From assembly GCA_964569095.1 (NCBI GenBank), contig CAZMTB010000114.1:1-25646 (forward strand): 25,646 nucleotides of DNA. The letters are read 5' to 3'. The stretch comes from JALWSI01 sp964569095 [NCBI: uncultured Aquificales bacterium]. GTDB lineage: Bacteria > Thermosulfidibacterota > Thermosulfidibacteria > Thermosulfidibacterales. Shown piece by piece: positions 8,302 through 16,233 of the stretch. Both the position numbers and the translations under genes were made by a program. Each line of letters starts with the position of its first letter. The stretch's first letter is position 1. The notes under the pieces were generated by a model, which searched no databases, was not told the DNA's origin, and worked only from the letters and a program-made list of their open reading frames with translations.

Positions 8302-9078
8302 TCACTCTTCTGGTTTGTAGAGGGATACGGCGTTGGAATAGAGAACCTTCTCTATTAGCCTGTCGTCTTTTAGGGTTTCTATCACCAGTTCTAAGTCTCG
8401 GTGGCTGTAGGGAACGGGAGCCCGAGTTGATGGTAGATCGGTTCCAAATATCAAGGCATTGGAATTAACCCTTACCACCTCTGCTATGGCTTCAGAGGCC
8501 TGGAAGTCCAGTCTGCCAAAGCCCGTTGCCTTCACGTATGCCCCCTTTTCCACCAGCTTTAGCAGCGTTTTAAAACCCTCCTTTGAAAGTCCTAAATGGT
8601 CCACGCAGAGTAGGGGTAAGCGAGAGAGGATCTTCTCGAGTTCCCCCAGTTCTCGCGAGTCGATGTAGAGCTCCGAATGCCAGCCCACCAGTTCAAAGAG
8701 CCTGTTTGACAGTCGTTCCATGTACTCCAGTACCCCTTTACCTCTCCTTCTAAGATTGAAACGTACCGCTCTCACGCCGGCGTGGTGTAGTGTCATAACC
8801 TCTCTATGGCCGATGTTGCTTGGCAATTGGGCTACGCCTACGTATCCTCTACCCAACCTTGAGAGGGCTTCAACCAGGTAGGTTGTGTCGAATCCCTGGA
8901 AGGAGCCTGAGATAACTGCTCCTCCCACGAAGTTGTAGCCACTCACTTTCTTTAGATAGTCCTCTACCGTGAAAGGGGGAGGCAGGTATCCCTCGTTCCG
9001 TGTTAGGGGAAAGCGGTAATCTATTATGTGGAAGTGGGCGTCGAAGACCCTCAGCTGCTCAACGCCCACCCTTTTCAC
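8302..9078 (-). CDS. Amidohydrolase family protein (LigI / amidohydro_2-like TIM barrel)
   Basis: The product is a 258-residue metal-dependent hydrolase-type TIM barrel. It has the strand-1 motif FDAHFHI (HxH, His15/His17 from the GTG start), the short 'FPLTRNEGYLPP' loop of LigI-like and amidohydro_2 proteins, 'WHSELYID', 'VDHLG' with the strand-6 type His, and the last-strand Asp in FGTDLPSTRAP. Relatives cleave lactones such as 2-pyrone-4,6-dicarboxylate or decarboxylate small acids; the actual substrate is unknown. The start is GTG 9078, just 6 bases after the nitroreductase stop and preceded by AGGAAG. The in-frame GTG three codons later, behind GAGGTGA, is an alternative. It is the second gene of a two-gene minus-strand unit and converges on purA across a hairpin. 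Confidence 0.8.
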   Translation of the reverse strand: MKRVGVEQLRVFDAHFHIIDYRFPLTRNEGYLPPPFTVEDYLKKVSGYNFVGGAVISGSFQGFDTTYLVEALSRLGRGYVGVAQLPSNIGHREVMTLHHAGVRAVRFNLRRRGKGVLEYMERLSNRLFELVGWHSELYIDSRELGELEKILSRLPLLCVDHLGLSKEGFKTLLKLVEKGAYVKATGFGRLDFQASEAIAEVVRVNSNALIFGTDLPSTRAPVPYSHRDLELVIETLKDDRLIEKVLYSNAVSLYKPEE

Positions 9079-9084
9079 CTCTTC

Positions 9085-9663
9085 CTAATCGTCGAATCCT
9101 AGGAAGGTGATCTTCACCCCTTTTCTCTTTGGTACCTTTGGGGTCTCGTCAGGGTATCCGAGGGTTATCAGGGCTACTAGTTTCTTCCCTTCTACTCCCA
9201 GAAGCCGGTTGAACTCCTCTTCTTTGTTTAGAGGCCCTGTCATCCAGCAGGTTCCTAGGCCCTTTTCGTAAGCGGCGAGTAGCAGGTTCTGTATGGCGGC
9301 GGAAACCGATTGGGTGTCGGTATAAGCACTCTCCGGTCCCGGTTCCGAGTATGCGAAGATCACTACGGGGGCCCCTCCTAAGGTGGCGAAGAAACTGGTG
9401 GTCTCCTTCACCACCTCCGGTTTGTGGGAGAATACGGAAGAGACCTTGGAGCCGATGTACTCCATGTAACCTTTGTAGCAGATCTCTGCCACCTTCTTAA
9501 CGTACTCCCCTGTAACTGCCACGAAGAACCAGTTCTGGCGGTTCATGCCCGAGGGAGCCCAGCTGGCGAGCTCGTATAGCTCCATTATGGTCTCTTTGGG
9601 GATAGGGGTGGATTTATACTTTCGCACGCTTCTTCTACCTTTTATTGCCTCTGCCAGTTCCAT
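9085..9663 (-). CDS. Nitroreductase-family flavoprotein
   Basis: This 192-residue FMN-dependent oxidoreductase belongs to the nitroreductase superfamily, normally a cytoplasmic homodimer using NAD(P)H. The FMN-phosphate motif RRSVRKY (10-16) opens the protein, followed by ASWAPSGMNRQNWFF, the classic APS-x-x-N-x-Q FMN loop. The helix QSVSAAIQNLLLAAYEKGLGTCWM is also diagnostic. Length is typical. The physiological acceptor is unknown; family members reduce quinones, flavins, nitro compounds or enones. ATG 9663 has an ideal SD (GGAGGTGA, 7 bases upstream). It leads the operon with the amidohydrolase and is divergent from hsp20. A poor promoter candidate (TTGTTG-17-TAACCT) lies upstream on the minus strand. 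Confidence 0.92.
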   Translation of the reverse strand: MELAEAIKGRRSVRKYKSTPIPKETIMELYELASWAPSGMNRQNWFFVAVTGEYVKKVAEICYKGYMEYIGSKVSSVFSHKPEVVKETTSFFATLGGAPVVIFAYSEPGPESAYTDTQSVSAAIQNLLLAAYEKGLGTCWMTGPLNKEEEFNRLLGVEGKKLVALITLGYPDETPKVPKRKGVKITFLGFDD

Positions 9664-9754
9664 GTGGGTTCACCTCCAATGCCGTTTGAGTGCTGGGGCA
9701 GGTTACAATGTGGGGCTGAGTTCAACAAGTATTCAGATTCGAGAGTGGCGGAAA

Positions 9755-9782
9755 TTGACAAAAAGAGTGCCAGGCCTATAAA
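9755..9782 (+). promoter_or_regulatory. Sigma70-type promoter for hsp20-lon
   Basis: A perfect -35 box TTGACA (9755-9760) and a five-of-six -10 box TATAAA (9777-9782) are separated by 16 bases. The predicted start is near 9789, about 28 bases before the hsp20 ATG at 9817, with the SD GGAGGA (9801-9806) in between. This is the best promoter in the window. It looks like a housekeeping sigma promoter, not a heat-shock one. I saw no CIRCE-type inverted repeat next to it. Confidence 0.75.
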
Positions 9783-9816
9783 CTGGTCAGGAGAATCTGC
9801 GGAGGATGTATGGTTT

Positions 9817-10197
9817 ATGGAATATTCAAGGGAAGAAGAGATCAGGTGGTATCGTCGAGAGGAAGTGGGAAATAGCCAGGCGGTTCCGCCTTTGGACATA
9901 TACGAGGGGGATGGAATGCTTCACATCGAGGTGGAGCTGCCCGGAGTTGATCCCGAAGAGATCACGGTCTCGGTGGACGGAGAGAGGGTGGTGATTGAGG
10001 GATTCAAGACAGACAACTCCATGGAGGCAGGTGATCACATAGTTCACTTTCACCTTATGGAAAGATACCTTGGCCCCTTCAGGAGGCAGCTGAGGCTCTC
10101 TCCGCCGCCGGATCCTCAGAGCGTAGATGTGAATTACAGAAACGGCGTGTTGACTGTAACCATCAGATTCCCAACCACTACCGTTGAGGAGGAGTAG
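9817..10197 (+). CDS. Small heat-shock protein (Hsp20 / alpha-crystallin family)
   Basis: This ATP-independent holdase chaperone of 126 residues keeps unfolding proteins soluble. The alpha-crystallin domain runs from about residue 25 to 120: PPLDIYEGDGMLHIEVELPGV, then EITVSVDGERVVIEG, and the hallmark NYRNGVLTVTI near the end. The N-terminal arm is short and the tail (TTTVEEE) lacks the I-x-I motif that many relatives use for oligomer assembly. The frame is open back to 9664, but the promoter at 9755-9782 and the SD GGAGGA at 9801 place the start at ATG 9817. The stop TAG directly abuts the lon ATG, so chaperone and protease are made from one transcript, a sensible proteostasis pairing. Confidence 0.9.
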   Translation: MEYSREEEIRWYRREEVGNSQAVPPLDIYEGDGMLHIEVELPGVDPEEITVSVDGERVVIEGFKTDNSMEAGDHIVHFHLMERYLGPFRRQLRLSPPPDPQSVDVNYRNGVLTVTIRFPTTTVEEE

Positions 10198-12678
10198 ATG
10201 GCTGACAGAGCAGAAGACAGGCCTTTGATAATCATCCCCGGAGATCCCAATCCCTTTGACAGGGAAGAGAGGGACGAGAACGGCTCCAAGGATAGAGAGG
10301 AGGAGTTCCACATTCCCACCAGGCTGCCCTTACTGCCAGTTAGGGACATAGTGGTGTTTCCTTTTATGATAGTGCCCCTCTTCGTGGGGCGTGATGCCTC
10401 AATAAAGGCGGTGGACGAAGCCCTCTCCCAGGATAGGATGATAATGCTTGCCACCCAAAAGGATTCTATGGTGGAGGATCCCTCCCCTGAAGACATCTAT
10501 TCGGTGGGTACCGTGGCCATGATTATGCGCATGCTCAAGCTGCCGGATGGTCGCATAAAGATCCTCGTTCAAGGTCTAACTAAGGCGAGAATAGTGGACT
10601 ACCTCTCTACCGATCCCTTCTACGTGGTGGAGCTGGAGGTGATAAGGGAGAGGGAACCTGAAGAGCCAACCACCAGAGACATTGCCCTTAGCCGCTCGGT
10701 GAGAGAGGGTCTTGAGAAGATAATCTCTCTGGGTAAGGGCATACCCCCTGACATGACCATGGTGGTTAACAACCTCAACGATCTTGGCAAGCTGGCCGAC
10801 TTGGTGGCTTCTAACCTGGGGCTCAGTCCTGAGGTGGCCCAGGATATTCTCGAGACGGTGGATCCCTCTAAGCGCCTGGAGAAGGTGGCCCATGCCCTCA
10901 TGAGAGAGATCGAGCTGCTTACCGTGCAGCAACAGATAAAGGAAGAGGCGCGAGAAGAGATGGGCCGCATGCAGAGAGAGTACTTTCTGCGTGAGCAGCT
11001 TAAGGCCATTCAGAAGGAACTGGGGGAGGGTGACGACCGCGAAGAGGAGATAGAGGAGTTTCGACAGAAGATAAAGAAGGCTCGAATGCCCAAGGAGGTG
11101 AGAAAAGAGGCAGAGAAACAGCTCAACCGTCTCTCGAGAATGATGAGCGACTCTGCCGAGGCCACGGTGGTGCGCACCTACCTGGAGTGGCTTACGGAGC
11201 TGCCTTGGAAGAAGGAGAGCAAGGACCGTTTGGACATAGAGAAGGCCAAAGAGATCCTAGACGAGGACCACTATGACCTTGAGAAGGTGAAAGACCGTAT
11301 TCTGGAGCACCTCAGCGTAATGAAGCTCCGGGGGAATAAGAGCCGGGGACCCATACTCTGTTTTGTGGGTCCACCTGGGGTTGGAAAGACCTCGCTGGGC
11401 AAGTCCATTGCAAGGGCTATGAACCGTTCCTTTGTGAGGGCCTCACTTGGGGGATTGAGGGATGAGGCGGAGATAAGGGGTCACCGCCGAACCTACATAG
11501 GGGCCATGCCCGGTAAGATTATTCAGGGGATAAAACAGGCCAAAACCCGCAATCCCGTCTTTATGCTGGACGAGATCGACAAGCTGTCCAGCGATTTCCG
11601 GGGAGATCCCTCCTCGGCCCTGCTGGAGGCACTCGATCCCGAGCAGAACAACCAGTTCGTGGATCACTACCTCGGCGTCCCCTTTGATCTCTCCAAGGTG
11701 ATGTTCATCTGTACCGCAAATGTTGTTCACACCATACCTGCCCCCTTGCTGGACAGGATGGAGGTGATCGAACTTCCCGGTTACACCGAGGAGGACAAGG
11801 TCGAGATAGCCAAACGCTATCTGATTCCCCGGCAGATAGAGGAGAACGGCTTGAAACCGGAGGATATCACCTTCTCTCACGGTGCTATTGTAGAGATAAT
11901 CCGCCACTATACCATGGAGGCTGGGCTGAGGAATCTGGAAAGAGAGATCTCCTCCATCTGCAGGAAGCATGCCAGGGCCTTGGCAGAGGGGAAGAGGGGC
12001 CCCTTTAGGGTAACCTCCAAGAATGTGGCCAAGTTCCTTGGGCCGCCCAAGTACCAGCCCGAGATAGATAAACCCTCTGATGGGGAGAAAGGTGTTGCCC
12101 TGGGTCTTGCCTGGACCCCTACTGGGGGAGACGTAATACAGATAGAGACCATAGTGACCAAAGGTAAGGGCAAGCTTTCTCTAACCGGGCAGCTCGGAGA
12201 TGTTATGAAGGAGTCTGCCATGGCGGCTCTGGACTACATACGGACCATAACCGATGACTTAGGGTTAGACGAGGACTTCTACTACAAAAACGACATCCAC
12301 ATCCACATTCCGGCGGGGGCCATTCCCAAGGACGGTCCCTCAGCGGGAATCACCATGGCAGTCTCTATAATTTCGGCCTTGACCGGTGTTCCAACCAGGA
12401 AAGATGTGGCCATGACCGGTGAGATCACCTTGTCTGGCAGGGTATTACCCATAGGTGGACTGAGAGAGAAGGCCCTTGCCGCTAAAAGAATGGGCATAAA
12501 ACACGTGATAATCCCCGAGAGAAACCTTCCTGATCTCCAGGATATGCCAAGAGAGGTGAAGCGAGAGATAACCTTTCACCCTGTGAAGCATCTCGATCAG
12601 GTTCTGGAGATAGCCTTTGATAAGCCCCCGAAGAGAGTGAAGAAAAGGAGAACGAAGGTTAGTAAGAAAGAGAGTTGA
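10198..12678 (+). CDS. lon: ATP-dependent protease La (Lon)
   Basis: Lon is a hexameric cytoplasmic AAA+ protease that degrades misfolded and regulatory proteins. The 826-residue protein is full length. The LON substrate-binding domain spans about 40-240 (LPLLPVRDIVVFPFM), and a coiled coil about 240-320 (QQQIKEEAREEMGRMQREYFLREQ region). The AAA+ module has Walker A GPPGVGKTS (391-399) and Walker B VFMLDEID (454-461). The S16 protease domain has catalytic Ser715 in KDGPSAGITM and Lys758 in REKALAAKR. The C-terminus is a basic tail (KRVKKRRTKVSKK). ATG 10198 follows the hsp20 stop without a gap; the SD GAGGAGGAG lies in the last hsp20 codons, indicating translational coupling. A terminator follows at 12710. 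Confidence 0.97.
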   Translation: MADRAEDRPLIIIPGDPNPFDREERDENGSKDREEEFHIPTRLPLLPVRDIVVFPFMIVPLFVGRDASIKAVDEALSQDRMIMLATQKDSMVEDPSPEDIYSVGTVAMIMRMLKLPDGRIKILVQGLTKARIVDYLSTDPFYVVELEVIREREPEEPTTRDIALSRSVREGLEKIISLGKGIPPDMTMVVNNLNDLGKLADLVASNLGLSPEVAQDILETVDPSKRLEKVAHALMREIELLTVQQQIKEEAREEMGRMQREYFLREQLKAIQKELGEGDDREEEIEEFRQKIKKARMPKEVRKEAEKQLNRLSRMMSDSAEATVVRTYLEWLTELPWKKESKDRLDIEKAKEILDEDHYDLEKVKDRILEHLSVMKLRGNKSRGPILCFVGPPGVGKTSLGKSIARAMNRSFVRASLGGLRDEAEIRGHRRTYIGAMPGKIIQGIKQAKTRNPVFMLDEIDKLSSDFRGDPSSALLEALDPEQNNQFVDHYLGVPFDLSKVMFICTANVVHTIPAPLLDRMEVIELPGYTEEDKVEIAKRYLIPRQIEENGLKPEDITFSHGAIVEIIRHYTMEAGLRNLEREISSICRKHARALAEGKRGPFRVTSKNVAKFLGPPKYQPEIDKPSDGEKGVALGLAWTPTGGDVIQIETIVTKGKGKLSLTGQLGDVMKESAMAALDYIRTITDDLGLDEDFYYKNDIHIHIPAGAIPKDGPSAGITMAVSIISALTGVPTRKDVAMTGEITLSGRVLPIGGLREKALAAKRMGIKHVIIPERNLPDLQDMPREVKREITFHPVKHLDQVLEIAFDKPPKRVKKRRTKVSKKES

Positions 12679-12709
12679 GGTAGAGTTTCTGAAAGTGGTG
12701 ATTTAGGGT

Positions 12710-12741
12710 GGCCGGGGAATGTTCTCCGGCCTTTACTTTAT
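12710..12741 (+). terminator. Intrinsic terminator after lon
   Basis: GGCCGGGGA (12710-12718) pairs with TCTCCGGCC (12723-12731) around a 4-base loop ATGT; one pair is a G-T wobble. TTTACTTTAT follows. The stem is GC-rich and closes the hsp20-lon operon. Confidence 0.85.
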
Positions 12742-13050
12742 ATGCCATTTGATCTTGCCATCATCTGATGAATCTTTGACATTCAATATTTCTGGCTTCT
12801 TGTTATGTTAGTACCCAATATGTTGTGTTGTGCCTGAATTATTGTGTGCTTTATGCAAGTAATATGGATTATGAGAATCTAAGATGCTGAGGTTTAGTTT
12901 GCTATGTTGGGTCTATCCAATAGCTATGTTCTACGAATAGCAAAATTAAATTTTTTACGATTATAGTGTTGCAGAGAGAATTTTATTGTTATATTGACAG
13001 GGTTAAAGGGTAGAGAGGGCAGGTAAATAAGGATAATTAGGAGATGCAGC
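12742..13050. other. AT-rich spacer before the GGDEF genes
   Basis: These 309 bases between the lon terminator and the first cyclase contain no convincing reading frame or known RNA. They are clearly AT-rich compared with the flanking genes. TATGTT occurs four times (12804, 12819, 12903, 12925), and overlapping inverted repeats sit at 12901-12941. Promoter-like pieces include TATATT (12990-12995) with a poor TTGCAG 15 bases upstream, and a perfect TTGACA at 12994 without a -10 partner. An RNA or regulator-binding role is possible but unproven. Confidence 0.5.
12901..12941. repeat. Overlapping inverted repeats (GCTATGTT...AATAGC)
   Basis: GCTATGTTGG (12901-12910) pairs with CCAATAGC (12917-12924) as a stem with a TG bulge and a 6-base loop. 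The last two bases of that repeat start a second element, GCTATGTT (12923-12930) with AATAGC (12936-12941), whose GCTAT/ATAGC stem has a 9-base loop. The two elements thus share GC and are directly repeated at 22-base spacing, about two helical turns. This looks like a double operator or two alternative RNA hairpins upstream of the cyclase genes. Confidence 0.45.
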
Positions 13051-14580
13051 ATGGAGAAGAGAAGTTATGATAGCCCTCTCATGGTTCGATTGTTTAAGAG
13101 CTATGAAGATAGGTTCATGGATGCTCTTCGTCCGTATGTTAAAGATATCAAGGGAACCTCATCAAGCTATGTGACTCGTAGATCGTGCTATGCTAAGCTG
13201 TTGCTTGTAGGGTTTTTGTTAGGAGTACTATCACCTCTTGGCTGGCTTATGGTGGAGACTAGCATGGGTCTTAGGGGGCAAGAGGTATATTATCGAGGCG
13301 TTCTGTATGTCTATTTAACTTTGGCATCTTTAGCAGTGTGCCTGGTTGTATCTATGATTATGGCGGTAAGAATAGAGAGAGAGGTTGAGGCAAGGAGAGA
13401 GGTTGCTGAGAGGGATATGATTATACAGCGGCTGGATTCTTTTGCTGAGGAGATAAAGAGAGAGTTTAGAGAGAATATGATAAAGCTGAGCAATTCGGCC
13501 GTAGAGATAAGCAAGGCATCCGATGAGAATCAGGTGCTTCACACCTTGATGAGAACCGTGAGAAGCGGTCTTGATTTTGACAGAATACTCATTCTTGTTC
13601 GAGAGGGAGAACACCTGGTTATGAGTAATTGTCACGGTCATGGGGAGAAGGCCTTGTGCGATCTTAACGTAGAACTACCCTATTCGGAGGCAGCAGGGGC
13701 CTTTTTCCTAGTGTGTAAAGAGTGTGAGTCCTGCATCTTCTCTGAAGATGACTATATCCCCGCCGAATTTAGAATAAAGCCCCCGTATTCTAACGTACAT
13801 AGGTTTAGGACAAAGGCTTTTATAGTGGTTCCCATACGCAGGCATGGAGATAAAGATGCCTATGGTGTGCTGGCGGCTGACAGAAAGTACACGAAAAGAG
13901 GGGTTTCAGAGAATGACTTGCTATTGGTGGAAATGTTGGCCGAAATGGCTGGTTATGCCATAGACCGAATAGAGATGAATCGTGACCTCGAAAATAAGGC
14001 GTCTCTTGATGAGCTTACCCAGGTATACAACCGTCGAAGGTGGCTGGAGAGTGCAGAGCATGCCCTTAAAACCGCCAAACGATACGGCGGAGATCTCTCA
14101 ATGATTATCCTGGACATAGACAACTTCAAGTCGATTAACGACACGTGGGGACACCAGAGCGGTGATAAGGTGCTTAGAGAGACCGCTGCAATAATAAGGG
14201 AGTACAGCCGAGAGGCTGACGTGGTTGGACGTTACGGGGGTGAAGAGTTTGTTATCCTTTGCCCGAGAAGTGACCTTTCCAGCACAGTGGAGGTGGCAGA
14301 GAGGTTGCGGAAGATTATAGAGACCACGCCTTTCGGTATTCCTCGGAAGGTTACCGCAACCTTTGGAGTTGCCCAGGCTACTTGGGAGGAGATCGAGAGC
14401 CTTGATGTTGACTCATTACTCTCGAGGGCTGACAGGGCATTGTATGCGGGCAAGTCCAGGTCGGGCAAAAACTGCGTGGTTACCTGGGGAGAGGTGGAGA
14501 AGAAGCTTTCTCCGTTGTACATAGAGAGAACCTCCGTTCCTGCGAAGAAGAGATTGGAGGTAGCAAGGAACGCCGTTTAA
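13051..14580 (+). CDS. Membrane GAF-GGDEF diguanylate cyclase (first copy)
   Basis: The product is a 509-residue predicted diguanylate cyclase that would make c-di-GMP from two GTP at the membrane. Two membrane helices lie at about 49-69 and 84-106, so both ends are cytoplasmic. A helical linker (107-150) and a GAF domain (about 155-305) follow, and the GGDEF domain covers about 313-480. The active-site motif is GGEEF (396-400), and the product-inhibition I-site RxxD (Arg387-Asp390) is intact. The GAF domain is rich in Cys: C194, C203 and CKECESC (222-228), suggesting redox or metal sensing. ATG 13051 follows AGGAGAT at 5-6 bases. It is closely similar throughout to the next gene, a tandem duplication. 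It may regulate the pilus genes nearby; that is inference. Confidence 0.92.
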   Translation: MEKRSYDSPLMVRLFKSYEDRFMDALRPYVKDIKGTSSSYVTRRSCYAKLLLVGFLLGVLSPLGWLMVETSMGLRGQEVYYRGVLYVYLTLASLAVCLVVSMIMAVRIEREVEARREVAERDMIIQRLDSFAEEIKREFRENMIKLSNSAVEISKASDENQVLHTLMRTVRSGLDFDRILILVREGEHLVMSNCHGHGEKALCDLNVELPYSEAAGAFFLVCKECESCIFSEDDYIPAEFRIKPPYSNVHRFRTKAFIVVPIRRHGDKDAYGVLAADRKYTKRGVSENDLLLVEMLAEMAGYAIDRIEMNRDLENKASLDELTQVYNRRRWLESAEHALKTAKRYGGDLSMIILDIDNFKSINDTWGHQSGDKVLRETAAIIREYSREADVVGRYGGEEFVILCPRSDLSSTVEVAERLRKIIETTPFGIPRKVTATFGVAQATWEEIESLDVDSLLSRADRALYAGKSRSGKNCVVTWGEVEKKLSPLYIERTSVPAKKRLEVARNAV

Positions 14581-14613
14581 GTCTGGATAGGGAGGATCTT
14601 TGCAAGAAGGTTA

Positions 14614-14642
14614 TTGCCTTTGGTTGAGGTTTGGTTTATATG
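14614..14642 (+). promoter_or_regulatory. Candidate promoter for the second GGDEF gene
   Basis: TTGCCT (14614-14619) and TATATG (14637-14642) are spaced 17 bases and each match four of six consensus bases. The predicted start would be about 30 bases before ATG 14680. It suggests the second cyclase could be expressed independently of the first, but the match is only moderate. Confidence 0.35.
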
Positions 14643-14679
14643 GGCACCGTTGATCAGTCTTTCAGTCAGGGGGTGTTGA

Positions 14680-16233
14680 ATGGACCTTGGCGATGGGTTC
14701 AGAGAGCGCGTTAATAGGTATCTGAGCCGTGTTAGAGAGTCCTTTTTGTATGCGTTAGGTTTCTTCAAGTGTGACAGGGATGATTGTTTGGAGAAGGTTG
14801 ATCCCCTGACGCTCATAGTTATTGGTATAATTCTCGGTTTTGGTGCCCCTTTGGGGTGGCTTATCATCGAGGGATTTGTGGGATTACACAACGGTGATCC
14901 CCATTACCGTGGGGTGCTGTACCTCTATCTTACGATGGCTACCATGGTGGTCTTTGTGGTTTTTGGGGTGATTCTTGCTCTGAGATTGGAGAAGGAGAGA
15001 CAGGCGAAGGAGGAGATCCTCGAGAGGCAGAAGGAGCTTTTCTTCCTGAAACACGAGGCTGAGAGGGAGAAAGACGAGCTGAGACATCAGGTGTTGAAGG
15101 TGAGTTCTGCTGCAGCCTCTCTCAGTAAGGCAAAGGAAGAGACTCAGGTTCTTTACACCTTGGTGCGTACCGTAAAGATGAACCTGGACTTTGACAGGGT
15201 GAATCTACTGGTGAGGGATGGAGAAGTGCTAAAAATCAAGACTTCTCGGGGAGTCAAAGACAAGGGCAGCTCTTTGGAAAAGGTTGAGTTACCTTGCAGT
15301 CCCCAAGCAGGGGCCTTCGGAATGGTGTGCAAGGAGGGCATTCCCTGCATATTTGCAAAGAACGACTACATTCCTCCTGAGTACCGCCTTAAGCCTCCTT
15401 TTAATGAAATAGAGGGTTTCAGATCGCAGGCTTTTATTATGGTGCCTATCAAGATACCTGGTGAGGAAAGTACCTACGGTGTATTGGCGGTAGACAGAAA
15501 GTATTCTCGTAGGGATGTTACAGAGAACGACCTTATGCTGATAGAGATATTGGCGGACATGGCAGGGGCGGCCATTAAAAGGATACACATGCAGAAGGAG
15601 CTTGAGAAACAAGCCTCCATAGACGAGCTTACAAACATTTTTAATCGTCGCATGTGGATGGCATATGCGGAGCACACCTTGAAGACTGCCAAGAGGTACA
15701 GGGATCCTCTCTCTATTATTATGATAGATATAGACGATTTTAAAACCGTTAACGACACCTGGGGACACCAAAAAGGAGATAAAGTGCTTCAGGTAGTGGC
15801 TTCGATACTGAAAGAGAAGAGCAGAGAGTCTGACATCGTGGGCCGCTATGGGGGGGAAGAATTCGTTATTCTTTGTCCTCGGACCAGGTTGAACAATGCG
15901 GTTGAGGTTGCCGAGAGACTTAGGCAAGCTATTGAGGAGGCCTCTTATGGTATCCCTAAGCGGATAACCGCCACTTTTGGGGTAGCCGAGGCTACTCCCG
16001 AGGACCTTAACGGGTTGAATTTGGATGCTATATTGTTCAAGGCAGATAAGGCACTTTACGCTGGTAAGAAACGCGAAGGTAAGAACTGCGTGGTTACCTG
16101 GAATGAAATAGAGGATAAGGTTACTCCTTTGCCCAATACACTAGAGGGTACATCGGTGGAGAATCAAAGGACCTTTTTAGATCATGCTCCCGCCCCCAAA
16201 AGGGAGATACCCACTTCATCGGATACCGCTTAA
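14680..16233 (+). CDS. Membrane GAF-GGDEF diguanylate cyclase (second copy)
   Basis: This 517-residue paralogue of the preceding gene has the same order: two membrane helices (about 43-66 and 79-101), a long charged coiled-coil linker (102-150), a GAF domain (about 150-300) and a GGDEF domain (310-475). GGEEF at 391-395 and the I-site RxxD (Arg382-Asp385) are both present, so an active, product-inhibited enzyme is expected. The GAF domain keeps only two of the Cys of its neighbour's cluster (MVCKEGIPCIF, C217 and C223) plus C206, so the two copies may sense different signals. The start ATG 14680 follows AGGGGGTG. The C-terminus carries about 40 extra residues rich in Pro/Thr/Ser. Its last 18 bases overlap the convergent pilM gene. 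Confidence 0.92.
   Translation: MDLGDGFRERVNRYLSRVRESFLYALGFFKCDRDDCLEKVDPLTLIVIGIILGFGAPLGWLIIEGFVGLHNGDPHYRGVLYLYLTMATMVVFVVFGVILALRLEKERQAKEEILERQKELFFLKHEAEREKDELRHQVLKVSSAAASLSKAKEETQVLYTLVRTVKMNLDFDRVNLLVRDGEVLKIKTSRGVKDKGSSLEKVELPCSPQAGAFGMVCKEGIPCIFAKNDYIPPEYRLKPPFNEIEGFRSQAFIMVPIKIPGEESTYGVLAVDRKYSRRDVTENDLMLIEILADMAGAAIKRIHMQKELEKQASIDELTNIFNRRMWMAYAEHTLKTAKRYRDPLSIIMIDIDDFKTVNDTWGHQKGDKVLQVVASILKEKSRESDIVGRYGGEEFVILCPRTRLNNAVEVAERLRQAIEEASYGIPKRITATFGVAEATPEDLNGLNLDAILFKADKALYAGKKREGKNCVVTWNEIEDKVTPLPNTLEGTSVENQRTFLDHAPAPKREIPTSSDTA

Noticed and set aside
12994-12999. Perfect TTGACA before the first GGDEF gene
   Set aside because: The region 15-19 bases downstream is GA-rich with no -10-like sequence.
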